A stretch of DNA of 64,000 nucleotides from Spirosoma aureum. GTDB taxonomy: Bacteria; Bacteroidota; Bacteroidia; Cytophagales; Spirosomataceae. The notes beneath the pieces were generated by a model. The model saw only the letters and a program-made list of their open reading frames with translations. It was not told the DNA's origin and did not search any database. The position numbers and the translations under genes are program-made. The DNA is taken from positions 8,535,001 through 8,599,000 of the forward strand of contig NZ_CP050063.1 in the NCBI RefSeq assembly GCF_011604685.1. The letters are read 5' to 3'. Position 1 is the first letter of the stretch, and the number at the start of each line of letters is the position of its first letter. Below are positions 53,820 through 63,093 of this stretch, in pieces.

Positions 53820-55724
53820 ATGCGTGTACTGCCAAGAAACGTATGTGCTTATCTAACCATTCTGATTAGTGTGACTACCCAATTTTCTGGGCCACTTTAT
53901 GCTCAGGATAGTCGGCACATCTCAACCGGAACCATTATCCCCGACGAGACCTATAGCGACCAGCCGTATATCGTAAAAACAAACGATGGAGCGTGGCTGT
54001 GCGTACTAACCACTGGATCGGGTCACGAAGGGGCAACAGGTCAGCATATTATTACGCAACGAAGTCTCGATCAGGGTAAAACCTGGATCGACCGACGCGA
54101 TGTCGAACCGGGCGATGGTCCCGAAGCGTCTTACGCGGTGCTGCTTAAAGGGTCATCGGGCCGGATTTTCGTGTTTTACAACCACAATACCGATAACATC
54201 CGGGCTGTAAAAGGCGACAACCCACCCTATCAGGACGGACTGGTCAAACGGGTAGATAGCCAGGGTTATTTTGTCTTCAAATACTCCGACGATAACGGCA
54301 AAAGCTGGTCAGATAAGCGGGTGACGATTCCCATTCGCAATTTCGAGATTGATCGAAAAAACCCTTATCAGGGCAAGATTCAGTATTTCTGGAATGTCGG
54401 CCGGGCTTTTGTCGACAAGGGAGCGGCTTTCGTTCCCGTTCATAAGGTCGGCGGTTTTGGCGTTGGTTTTTTCACATCGAGCGAAGGAGCCTTGCTGCGT
54501 AGCCCTGATTTATTGACCGTAACAGATCCGGCAAAGGCAACCTGGACCACCCTGCCCGATGGTGATATAGGTTTACGGACTCCTTCCAACATAGGCGGAC
54601 CAATTGCCGAGGAACAGAGTTTCTCCGTCCTGAGCGACGGTACTTTCTATTGCGTTTATCGAACCATAGATGGGCACCCGGTTTACACCTATAGTCGGGA
54701 TGGCGGACATACCTGGGATAGTCCGCAGTACTTGCGTTATGCCAACGGTCGTCTGGTCAAGCATCCGCGAGCGGCCAATTTTGCCTGGAAATGTGAAAAC
54801 GGGAAGTTTCTGTACTGGTTTCACAATCACGGCGGGCACTTCATCCGCGACCATCCGAACCGACGAACGATGGCCTACGAAGACCGTAATCCAGCCTGGG
54901 TTATAGGTGGCATCGAAGCCGATTCACCCAAAGGAAAAATCATTCGGTGGACACAACCCGAAATTCTGCTGTATGACGACGACCCGCTGATTCGGATGAG
55001 TTATCCCGATCTGGTTGAAGACAAAGGGGCGTATTACATTACCGAAACACAGAAGGATATTGCCCGAGTCCATAAAATCAATGAGAACCTACTGACCAAA
55101 CTTTGGGGCCAATTCGACAACCGGAACAAAGCAACCGACGGACTGACCGTTAACTGGGCCTATCAGAAGGGCAGCTTCCCCCAAACCGTTGCGGCTCCAG
55201 CTTTGCCCGAGTTTTACAAACGCGACACGAAAAAACTGGAGCAACCGGGCATGAGTGTTCCCAACGGATTTACCGTCGATCTGGCGTTTAGCCTGAAAAA
55301 ATTAACCCCCAACCAGCTACTGGCCGACACCCGCGACAGCACTGGCAAAGGCTGGTATGTGCAGACAACGGACAAAAAAACGATTGAGCTGGTGCTGAAT
55401 GATGGGCGCACACAATCATCCTGGGCCTGCGACGAACGATTGTTAACGGCGAATCAGCCTCATTATGTCAGTATCATTGTCGATGGAGGTCCTAAAATTA
55501 TCGCCTTTGTGGTCGATGGCATTATGAACGATGGGGGCGATACCAGGCAGTTTGGCTGGGGTCGGTTTAGTCCCTACCTGAAATCGGTGGTGGGTGCCCG
55601 ACAATTGACCCTGGGCACTTCCCTTGATGGGCAAATCTCACAGGCTTCGGTCTATAATCGGGCATTGACCATTTCAGAAGCCATCGGAAACTATAACGCA
55701 CAAAAAAAGCTATCAGATCATTGA
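53820..55724 (+). CDS. Secreted BNR/sialidase-like propeller with C-terminal LamG domain (copy B)
   Basis: 634 residues from ATG at 53820; a GTG three bases after the previous stop (53775) would add 15. Sec signal ending LYAQ. Same design as copy A: Asp boxes SLDQGKTWI, SDDNGKSWS, SRDGGHTWD, patches TYSDQPYIVKTNDGAWLCVL, NPAWVIGGIEAD, RMSYPDLVEDKGAYYITETQ, and LamG (PNGFTVDLAFSLKKLTPNQL, FVVDGIMNDGGDTRQFGWGR). It carries an extra loop near residue 345 (HNHGGHFIRDHPNRRTMAYE) and has drifted throughout, so the pair may have divided substrates or linkages. Co-transcribed with copy A. Confidence 0.85.
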   Translation: MRVLPRNVCAYLTILISVTTQFSGPLYAQDSRHISTGTIIPDETYSDQPYIVKTNDGAWLCVLTTGSGHEGATGQHIITQRSLDQGKTWIDRRDVEPGDGPEASYAVLLKGSSGRIFVFYNHNTDNIRAVKGDNPPYQDGLVKRVDSQGYFVFKYSDDNGKSWSDKRVTIPIRNFEIDRKNPYQGKIQYFWNVGRAFVDKGAAFVPVHKVGGFGVGFFTSSEGALLRSPDLLTVTDPAKATWTTLPDGDIGLRTPSNIGGPIAEEQSFSVLSDGTFYCVYRTIDGHPVYTYSRDGGHTWDSPQYLRYANGRLVKHPRAANFAWKCENGKFLYWFHNHGGHFIRDHPNRRTMAYEDRNPAWVIGGIEADSPKGKIIRWTQPEILLYDDDPLIRMSYPDLVEDKGAYYITETQKDIARVHKINENLLTKLWGQFDNRNKATDGLTVNWAYQKGSFPQTVAAPALPEFYKRDTKKLEQPGMSVPNGFTVDLAFSLKKLTPNQLLADTRDSTGKGWYVQTTDKKTIELVLNDGRTQSSWACDERLLTANQPHYVSIIVDGGPKIIAFVVDGIMNDGGDTRQFGWGRFSPYLKSVVGARQLTLGTSLDGQISQASVYNRALTISEAIGNYNAQKKLSDH

Positions 55725-55907
55725 GGCCGAAACTCATCAAACGTTCCCTTTAGATAGGTTGGCATTTAGTAAAGTCTCATCGACGGACATGCCCGTTTTC
55801 TTACTTAGCTAACCTTTTTCTCAATTTGTTTTTCATGCCCTCAACCCCGTCTGTAGACGAGGACAGGCATCGCTTTTTCTAAAAATCACCTCTAACAAAT
55901 AAAGTCT

Positions 55908-56636
55908 ATGCAGTTAAAACGATCCACTGTTAACGCCAGCATCAACACGGCGAAAACTGTTATTGCTCATTTCGGGATGCATCTGCCGCCCTTTGCCCAT
56001 TGGTCCGTTGAGCACTGGCAGCAAGTCGGAGCTGACTACAACGAAATCCGGGATTGCATGCTGGGATGGGATGTAACAGATTTTGGCAGTAAAGACTTTT
56101 TCAACATTGGCCGGACGTTGTTCACCGTTCGTAATGGCCGGTTGAACCTGGCAGATTATCCGAAACAATATGCCGAGAAATGGTTAATCGACCCGGAAAA
56201 TCAGCGCGCTCCGGCTCATTTTCATCGTTCGAAACGAGAGGATATCATCTGCCGGGCGGGCGGTAATGTACTGGTTCAACTGACCAAAGCTGATGCAGCG
56301 GGTAATCCGTCCAACAAAACCTTTATAACACAGGTCGACGGGTGCTCGCGTCGGTTAGGACCGGGCGATATTGTTCGCTTGCGACCGGGTGAAAGCCTGA
56401 CCATTCATCCTGGAACAATTCATCAGTTCTGGGGCGAAGAAGGAACGGGCTGGCAAGTCGACGGGGTTGGTTATACGCTCAGTGCTGAGATTTCGAGCGT
56501 TTGCGATGACCTGAACGACAACGTTTTTCTGGTCGATTACGGCGTTCGATTTCCGGAAATCGACGAAGACGAACCTCGCATTTGTTACCTCTGTCATGAG
56601 TACCCAATGGCTCCTGCTAACCTCATTAGCCACTAG
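55908..56636 (+). CDS. D-lyxose-isomerase-like cupin
   Basis: 242 residues, no signal, cytoplasmic. Matches the D-lyxose/D-mannose isomerase cupin family: MHLPPFAHWSVEHWQQVGAD, CMLGWDVTDFGSKDFFNIGR, metal ligands in APAHFHRSKREDII (His104, His106, Glu111) and TIHPGTIHQFWG (His172), PGDIVRLRPGESL. Members are manganese-dependent aldose-ketose isomerases converting D-lyxose to D-xylulose or D-mannose to D-fructose. Here it probably handles the monosaccharide released by the locus, giving a hint that a lyxose- or mannose-configured sugar is involved. The 183-bp gap after copy B holds no gene. Confidence 0.85.
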   Translation: MQLKRSTVNASINTAKTVIAHFGMHLPPFAHWSVEHWQQVGADYNEIRDCMLGWDVTDFGSKDFFNIGRTLFTVRNGRLNLADYPKQYAEKWLIDPENQRAPAHFHRSKREDIICRAGGNVLVQLTKADAAGNPSNKTFITQVDGCSRRLGPGDIVRLRPGESLTIHPGTIHQFWGEEGTGWQVDGVGYTLSAEISSVCDDLNDNVFLVDYGVRFPEIDEDEPRICYLCHEYPMAPANLISH

Positions 56637-56665
56637 CTCGCTCGCTGGCCTGACTCCTCATCCCT

Positions 56666-58015
56666 ATGCGTTTCTCCTCGATTCTGTTGACACTGGCTAG
56701 CCTGCTACTGCTGAGCACAGGTGTACTCACGCTGGCAGGTAGTCCGTTTCCAATTGGGCCGCTACTCGTGCTGGCTCTGGTTTTACTGGCCATTGCCTTT
56801 CGTGGCTTCTCTTCCCTGAAAGGGTTTTCGTATACGATCTGGATTCTGGCTGCGGTTAGTGTGGCCATGTTTTATCCGGCCTATTTCTTTACCGTCGGGG
56901 ATTTTCAACTCAAGCGACTGATCGTTCCATTTGTGCAATTGACCATGTTTGGCATGGGTGCGCACATGAGTTTCGATGATTTCAAGGGGGTGATCAAAAT
57001 GCCGAAGGGCGTCTTCATTGGCATCGGTTGTCATTTCATTATCATGCCGCTGGTTGGGTTTTCGCTATCCCATCTCTTTGATTTTCCGCCCGAAATTGCC
57101 GGGGGCGTAATTCTGATCGGGTGCGTGTCCAGCGCCATGGCCTCCAATGTAATGTCTTATTTGTCAGGCGCGAATCTGGCTCTGGCTGTTACTATTGGGG
57201 CTTGCTCGACCATATTGTCGCCTTTTGTTACCCCGTTTCTGATGAAATGGCTTGGCGGGCAGTATGTCGAGATCGATATTGCGCATATGATGATCGACAT
57301 CACAAATATGATCATCATCCCGATCGTGGCGGGGTTCATCTTCAATCTGTTTTACTATGCTCAGGCAACGCAACGGGCTAAAACCATTCAGCTCGTTGTG
57401 TTTGCCGGAATTATTGGCCTGACCAATGTGCTGCTTCAGCTCATTGTCAAACAACCAATCGGCCATTTCCTGGTAGGACTGGCTACGTCATTTTTCTGGT
57501 TTTACGGACTGCCTCTGCTTCTGGCCATTATCCTTAAAAAGCGGCCAGGTATTAGCCGGGCAATGATCGAAAACTGTCTATCGTTTGCCGCTATGCTGGG
57601 TATTATCATAAACACGGTCATCATTACCGCTTCTGGACGAGACAATCTGTTACAGGTCGGTGGCTTGCTGATTATTACCTGCCTTTTGCATAATATAATT
57701 GGCCTGAGTATTGGTTATTTAACAGCCCTGCTCGCTGGACTACCCGAAAAAGACCGTCGAACCATTGCGTTTGAGGTGGGTATGCAGAATGGTGGGGTAG
57801 CCACGGGGCTGGCTTTGCAAATGGGAAAAGTCGCCACTGTCGGGCTGGCGTCGGCTATTTTTGGACCGTTGCAAAATGTAACGGGCTCGGCACTCGCCAA
57901 CTGGTTTCGGAAAAGACCCGTGCAACCTGCGCCGTCGCAATCTGATAATGAGTCTGGCACAGCCTCTGCATGGACCGAAACGACCGATGTGCCAACAGGG
58001 TCCCCGATAAATTGA
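56666..58015 (+). CDS. BASS/SBF-family sodium-dependent symporter
   Basis: 449 residues, about ten transmembrane helices. Bile-acid:sodium-symporter marks: LTMFGMGAHMSFDDFKGVIK, IMPLVGFSLSHLFDF, GVILIGCVSSAMASNVMSYL, ANLALAVTIGACSTILSPFV, TPFLMKWLGG and EVGMQNGGVATGLALQMGKV (the second crossover motif). The first two helices (~1-65) precede the conserved core, and a ~40-residue polar tail follows. Known members move bile acids, pantoate, pyruvate or other organic anions with Na+. In this glycan locus it takes the place usually held by an MFS or sugar:Na+ porter, suggesting an acidic sugar substrate. Starts 29 bases after the isomerase. Confidence 0.92.
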   Translation: MRFSSILLTLASLLLLSTGVLTLAGSPFPIGPLLVLALVLLAIAFRGFSSLKGFSYTIWILAAVSVAMFYPAYFFTVGDFQLKRLIVPFVQLTMFGMGAHMSFDDFKGVIKMPKGVFIGIGCHFIIMPLVGFSLSHLFDFPPEIAGGVILIGCVSSAMASNVMSYLSGANLALAVTIGACSTILSPFVTPFLMKWLGGQYVEIDIAHMMIDITNMIIIPIVAGFIFNLFYYAQATQRAKTIQLVVFAGIIGLTNVLLQLIVKQPIGHFLVGLATSFFWFYGLPLLLAIILKKRPGISRAMIENCLSFAAMLGIIINTVIITASGRDNLLQVGGLLIITCLLHNIIGLSIGYLTALLAGLPEKDRRTIAFEVGMQNGGVATGLALQMGKVATVGLASAIFGPLQNVTGSALANWFRKRPVQPAPSQSDNESGTASAWTETTDVPTGSPIN

Positions 58016-58078
58016 GTTTTACGGGCATCTCCGAATTACACAATCAATGAATGGCAAGGGAGAAAAACCGCTTGCCTT

Positions 58079-58127
58079 CGCCAACGCCGACGATTAGTGT
58101 TCAGACCACTGATCGTCGGCGTTGGCG
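58079..58127 (+). terminator. Strong hairpin after the symporter gene
   Basis: Perfect 16-bp inverted repeat CGCCAACGCCGACGAT / ATCGTCGGCGTTGGCG with a loop that pairs further (AGTG/CACT), 63 bases past the symporter stop. No U-tract, but it is the most stable hairpin in the window and probably ends the SusC-to-symporter message before the sulfatase genes. Confidence 0.65.
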
Positions 58128-58291
58128 CTTACCAATGTAGGGGTGATTGATCGTCCATTTACTCCCCTCCTGCTTCAATTTAACGCTCGTCGCGGATATA
58201 TATAACGTGTTGTTGTCTTTTCAGTAAAATCATTAAAGTCCTTTTGATTTGGATAAATTGCAGAAATCCTATCTGAAAATGGGCCAGTAAC

Positions 58292-59674
58292 ATGAAAAAT
58301 ACTATCACTATTATCCTGCTGCTAATCAGGTTCGGAGTCTATTCATTCGCTCAACAGCGTCCAGTGAGCAAACCAAATGTAATTATCATTATGGCCGATG
58401 ATCTGGATAGTCAGCAATTGAGTTGCTACGGTGGCAAAAATCTCAACACCACCCATATCGATAGGCTAGCCAAAGAGGGTTTGAAATTCAATCAGATTTA
58501 CACCTCCGAAGCCATGTGTGTACCCACGCGCGCGTCACTGTTTACGGGTTTGTATCCCGTTCGACATGGATCTTTCCAGAATCATAAACCCGTTTATGAC
58601 AAGCTAAAAAGCGTAGGACACTATCTTGCCGATCTTGGGTATCGGGTCGCACTAACCGGCAAAGATCATAGTACAAAACCCAAATCGGTTTTCCCATTCG
58701 AGATTATAAAAGGCTTCGAGCCCGATTGCGTATCTCCGACCGACGACTATGAGCTGGCCGATGTGAAGCAATACATTACCCGAAACGACCAGCCGTATTG
58801 CCTCTTTGTCATGAGCATCAATCCGCACACGCCCTGGACCGTTGGCGATACGACCGAATTTGATCCGAACAAACTCACTCTTCCAAAAAACTGGGTCGAT
58901 ACCAAAGTAACACGGAATCAGTTCGTCAAATACCTGGCCGAAGTCCGGCGGCTAGACAATCAGGTTGGTGATATTACCCAATTATTGCAAGAAACCGGTC
59001 AGGACAAAAACACCATCGTCGTCTTTCTGGGCGAACAGGGCGCCCAGTTTCCGGGTGCCAAATGGAACCTGTGGGACGTCGGCCAGAAAAGTTCGATGCT
59101 CATTAAATGGCCCGGCGTAGTAAAACCCGCTACCCAAACGGACGCGCTCGTTCAGTACGAAGACATTACCCCAACCTTGATCGATCTGGCAGGTGGAAAG
59201 CCAGTTTCCGGACTGGACGGCAGGAGTTTCCTGCCCGTCATACAGGGAAAAAGCAAGGGCTCCCGACAGTACGCTTATGGCATTCACAACAACATACCGG
59301 AGGGTAATCCCTACCCAATCCGTAGCATTCGCGATACCCGCTATAAATTGATTCTGAATCTGACACCTGATCAGGCGTATTATAACCGCTTTATGATGAA
59401 TCCCAGACAGAAAGATCGCAATTCGGTCTGGTTTTCCTGGATTGACCAGCAACAAGCCGATCCGCAGGCAAAACGAATCACCGAGCGAATTGAGAAACGT
59501 CCCGCCCTTGAATTCTACGATACGCAGAGCGATCCATGGGAACTCAATAACCTGGCGGGCGACCCAACCTATCAGGATCGTATACGTCAGTACAACCAGA
59601 AGCTTCAGGAATGGATGAAGCAGCAGGGCGATGCAGGAGCCGCGATTGATAGTATGTATACCAAAAAACCATAA
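58292..59674 (+). CDS. Type I sulfatase with atypical GKDH and GEQG motifs
   Basis: 460 residues, Sec signal (~1-21). Metal motif NVIIIMADDLDSQQLSCYGG, formylglycine site MCVPTRASLFTG (Cys76), but GKWH is replaced by TGKDHS and the usual SDNG by LGEQGAQFPGAKWNLWDVGQ, the pattern of a separate S1 subfamily. The Cys must be converted to formylglycine by an FGE or anSME not found in this window. Removes sulfate from a glycan in the periplasm or at the surface. First of three sulfatases; it has its own likely promoter after the strong hairpin. Confidence 0.92.
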   Translation: MKNTITIILLLIRFGVYSFAQQRPVSKPNVIIIMADDLDSQQLSCYGGKNLNTTHIDRLAKEGLKFNQIYTSEAMCVPTRASLFTGLYPVRHGSFQNHKPVYDKLKSVGHYLADLGYRVALTGKDHSTKPKSVFPFEIIKGFEPDCVSPTDDYELADVKQYITRNDQPYCLFVMSINPHTPWTVGDTTEFDPNKLTLPKNWVDTKVTRNQFVKYLAEVRRLDNQVGDITQLLQETGQDKNTIVVFLGEQGAQFPGAKWNLWDVGQKSSMLIKWPGVVKPATQTDALVQYEDITPTLIDLAGGKPVSGLDGRSFLPVIQGKSKGSRQYAYGIHNNIPEGNPYPIRSIRDTRYKLILNLTPDQAYYNRFMMNPRQKDRNSVWFSWIDQQQADPQAKRITERIEKRPALEFYDTQSDPWELNNLAGDPTYQDRIRQYNQKLQEWMKQQGDAGAAIDSMYTKKP

Positions 59675-59792
59675 CGAATGGAGCCTTATTGATTTTTGAA
59701 CCAGGCCGCAAGTTTAAGAGCCATTCAAAACATTCCGTTGTATAGGGGTTCATAGCCGATAAGTTCATCCAAGGTAAAAAAGCACTCGATTT

Positions 59793-61160
59793 ATGATACA
59801 GGTTGTTCCTTTCCTCGTTTGCCTTCTGGTGGCGTTATCTGGTTTCGCTCAAAAAACAAAAACGCCCCCCAATATCATCCTGATTCTGGCTGATGACCTG
59901 GGGTGGAGTGAGTTAGGTTGCTACGGAAATCGTAACGACGGACCACGCTTCAATGAAACCCCTAACCTGGATCGCCTGGCTGCTAATGGGATGCGTTTTA
60001 CGCAGGCATATGCTACCGCGCCCGTTTGCACACCCACGCGCATTGCGCTCATGACGGGTCAGCATCCGGCACGCGTCGGCATCACCGATTATCTGGATGC
60101 CAAAGACGAAAAGTTTCTGTCGCCAGACTACGTAACTATCAATGAACAGCTTAAGAAAGCAGGCTATCATTCCGGCTTGATTGGCAAATGGCACCTCACA
60201 GGCGATTACAAGAAGAAAAAAGGTGAACCGGCTAAACACGGCTGGGATGAAGTAATCTGCTCCGAAACAGGCTATATCGCCAACGGCGATTACGTTCATC
60301 CGTACTTTTTCATGCCCGATGTTCAGGCCAGAACCGAAGGCGAGTATCTAACCGACCGGTTGAATCAGGAAGCTGTTGACTTCATCAATCGCAATCAGAA
60401 ACGTCCATTTTTCCTGTACCTGTCGCATTACGCGGTCCATACTAAATTGGCTGGCAAGCCAGAAGACGTAGCGAAATACCGACAGAAGGCTGGCGTCGAC
60501 ACGAAACAGAATAACCCGGAGTTAGCCGCCATGCTGGAACGTATTGATGATGGCGTTGGGAAAATCATCGCTACATTGACCGAACTAGGTCTGAAGGACA
60601 ATACATTGATTCTGTTTACATCCGATAATGGCGGTGAGCTGAATGTAACGTCGAACGCGCCCCTTAGGGGTGGCAAATCGGAGTTATTTGAAGGAGGCAT
60701 TCGGGAGCCACTCATCGTATCCTGGCCAGGGGTAATACCCACAGGGGCCGTCTCAACGCAGGTGGTCAATACGCTGGATATCTACCCTACTTTACTGGAA
60801 CTTGCTTCGATCAAACCAGCTAAAGATCAACCCGTTGACGGTATCAGCATCGTATCTGTACTGAAAGGCAGTTCGGCGCCATTTTCCAGAACGCTCTACT
60901 GGCATTATCCACTACCCAAGCCCCATTTTCTGGGTGGGCGCTCTGCGGGGGCAATTCGAATTGGTGATTTAAAACTAATTGACTACTTCGATAACGGCCA
61001 GATTCAACTCTTCAACCTTGCTGAAGATCCTGGTGAGCAAATGGATTTATCGGAAAAGCTACCGGCCCAACGGACTCAATTAGTTGCTCAATTACGGGAA
61101 TGGCGCCGGAAAACGGCCGTCGATTTTTCAGCCACCACGAATTCTCCTGTCAAACCATGA
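59793..61160 (+). CDS. Type I sulfatase (GKWH type)
   Basis: 455 residues, Sec signal (~1-19, ending GFAQ). Standard S1 motifs: NIILILADDLGWSELGCYGN, formylglycine site PVCTPTRIALMTGQHP (Cys79), SGLIGKWHLTGDYKKKKGEP, LFTSDNGGELNVTSNAPLRG and LRGGKSELFEGGIREPLIVSW (phosphate-binding-like Lys and Glu), plus a C-terminal sub-domain. Exo-acting desulfation of a glycan is expected. Its stop (TGA, 61158-61160) overlaps the ATG of the next sulfatase, so the two are translationally coupled. Confidence 0.94.
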   Translation: MIQVVPFLVCLLVALSGFAQKTKTPPNIILILADDLGWSELGCYGNRNDGPRFNETPNLDRLAANGMRFTQAYATAPVCTPTRIALMTGQHPARVGITDYLDAKDEKFLSPDYVTINEQLKKAGYHSGLIGKWHLTGDYKKKKGEPAKHGWDEVICSETGYIANGDYVHPYFFMPDVQARTEGEYLTDRLNQEAVDFINRNQKRPFFLYLSHYAVHTKLAGKPEDVAKYRQKAGVDTKQNNPELAAMLERIDDGVGKIIATLTELGLKDNTLILFTSDNGGELNVTSNAPLRGGKSELFEGGIREPLIVSWPGVIPTGAVSTQVVNTLDIYPTLLELASIKPAKDQPVDGISIVSVLKGSSAPFSRTLYWHYPLPKPHFLGGRSAGAIRIGDLKLIDYFDNGQIQLFNLAEDPGEQMDLSEKLPAQRTQLVAQLREWRRKTAVDFSATTNSPVKP

Positions 61161-62803
61161 AGAAAGCTCTTATCCTGGCAATAATCTCATCTGCATTCTT
61201 ATGGCTGGGGGCAATACCACCCGGCAAAGTAGTGGCGAAAAAAGCTGCCGAAAAACCCAATATCGTTCTGATCATGGCCGACGATATGGGCTACTCCGAT
61301 CTGGGGTGTTACGGCTCTGAAATTCCAACGCCAAACCTGGACAAGCTTGCCAGTGAGGGGGTCCGATTCACCCAATTTTATAACACGGCTCGCTGTTGCC
61401 CAACCCGCGCATCGCTGATGACGGGGCTGTTTCAGCATCAGGCGGGCATTGGTCACATGACCAAAGAGCCGAACAATCGCATCGACTACGATTACGGCGT
61501 TTACGGTTACCGGGGTGAGATCAATCGCAACTGCGTTACGTTAGCAGAAGTGTTAAAGCCTGCTGGTTACCATACCTATATGGCCGGCAAATGGCATCTG
61601 GGTTCAGCCACCCCTGATTTACGCCCACGTCAGCGGGGTTTTGACCGATACTACGGTTTATTGGCAGGCGCCAGTAGTTATCTCGACCCGATACAGCCGC
61701 GTGGTATCTGGCTGGATAATGAACCGATTGACAAAGTAAGCCAGCCTTTTTACACGACCGACGCTTTTACAAACCAGGCAATTACATTTTTAAGCGAGCA
61801 GAAAGACCAGCAGCCTTTTTTTCTGTATCTGGCTTTTACCTCGCCCCACTGGCCATTGCATGCCTTGACGGAGGATATTGAACGGTTCCGGGGAAAATAT
61901 CGGCAGGGTTGGGACGCTCTTCGGGAACAACGGTTCCGGAAGCAGCTCAAAGAAGGCATTGCCTCTGAAAAATGGGGGCTTTCTGCCCGTCCGGAAATTT
62001 ACCCGGCCTGGGCCGAGCAGGATACCACGAAACAACGGGAGATGGATTATCGTATGGCAGTGTATGCCGCTCAGATTTACCGGATGGATCAGAATATCGG
62101 GAAGCTGGTCGATTATCTCAAAAAGGCCGGTAAATTAGAGAACACGTTACTGGTATTCCTGTCCGACAATGGCGCCTGTCAGGAAGGGGGTGTCCTGGGA
62201 GGAGGAGCTTTAACTGAAATCAACGACCCGGCCAAAGGCGGTGCCATATCGTACGGGGGCGTCTGGGCGAATGCCTCCAATACACCTTTCAAAGGATTTA
62301 AGCATGTTTCGTACGAAGGCGGTATTGCGACTCCACTAATTATTCATTACCCTGCGGGTACGACAGGCAAGAAAGGCCGCATTACGTCGACACCGGGTTA
62401 TCTGATCGACATTATGCCTACCTTCCTGGAGGCAAGTGGAGCGAAATATCCAACGGAAGCGAAAGGCCAAACGATTCACGCGATCGAGGGAAAAAGCCTT
62501 TTGCCGGTACTTACGAAAGGGGCCCGCCAGCCGCACGAGTACATGTATTGGGAGCACGAAAATCACCGGGCCATCCGGTTTGGCAACTGGAAAGCGGTTG
62601 GGACCATTGGTGCTCCCTGGGAGTTATACGATCTGGAAACCGACCGAACCGAACAGCACAATCGCGCTACCGACCACCCAGATCTGGTTAAAAAGCTCGA
62701 TCAGCAGTGGTCTGCCTGGGCAAATACGCATCATGTTTTCCCCAAAGGATCAATGAAAACGGATTTTACTAAAGAGTGGAATTTCGTTAAGACAGCGGAT
62801 TAG
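61157..62803 (+). CDS. Type I sulfatase (arylsulfatase-A-like, CCPTR site)
   Basis: 548 residues from ATG at 61157, which overlaps the previous stop in ATGA; an in-frame ATG at 61100 would place 19 residues before the signal peptide and was rejected. Sec signal (~1-28), NIVLIMADDMGYSDLGCYGS, formylglycine site CCPTRASLMTG (Cys80), TYMAGKWHLGSATPDLRPRQ, FLAFTSPHWPLHALTEDIER-like substrate loop and LVFLSDNGACQEGG, FKHVSYEGGIATPLIIHYP. Longer substrate-facing insertions than the other two imply a different sulfate position. Last gene of the sulfatase trio. Confidence 0.94.
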   Translation: MKKALILAIISSAFLWLGAIPPGKVVAKKAAEKPNIVLIMADDMGYSDLGCYGSEIPTPNLDKLASEGVRFTQFYNTARCCPTRASLMTGLFQHQAGIGHMTKEPNNRIDYDYGVYGYRGEINRNCVTLAEVLKPAGYHTYMAGKWHLGSATPDLRPRQRGFDRYYGLLAGASSYLDPIQPRGIWLDNEPIDKVSQPFYTTDAFTNQAITFLSEQKDQQPFFLYLAFTSPHWPLHALTEDIERFRGKYRQGWDALREQRFRKQLKEGIASEKWGLSARPEIYPAWAEQDTTKQREMDYRMAVYAAQIYRMDQNIGKLVDYLKKAGKLENTLLVFLSDNGACQEGGVLGGGALTEINDPAKGGAISYGGVWANASNTPFKGFKHVSYEGGIATPLIIHYPAGTTGKKGRITSTPGYLIDIMPTFLEASGAKYPTEAKGQTIHAIEGKSLLPVLTKGARQPHEYMYWEHENHRAIRFGNWKAVGTIGAPWELYDLETDRTEQHNRATDHPDLVKKLDQQWSAWANTHHVFPKGSMKTDFTKEWNFVKTAD

Positions 62804-63093
62804 TTTTTCCGCCGTTAACAAGTACCATAAACAAATCACCCATGCCGTTCACTAAATCGTTCACGCATGCCGAAAGCGCAACCAATTGACAGTATTCCTT
62901 TGGCAAATATCAAATTACCAGCATATAAATTTTGCTTACAAAGAATTTGTTAAAATAAAATTAAAGGCGTTTTCGGATCAAAGGTACTTTTTTTAGGTAT
63001 TAATTCGTACTTTCACAACACCCTATATACTAAGGGTTTACATTTTGCTTTACTTTTATTTTATCGTAGATAAATACAATAAAAGCCACTATC

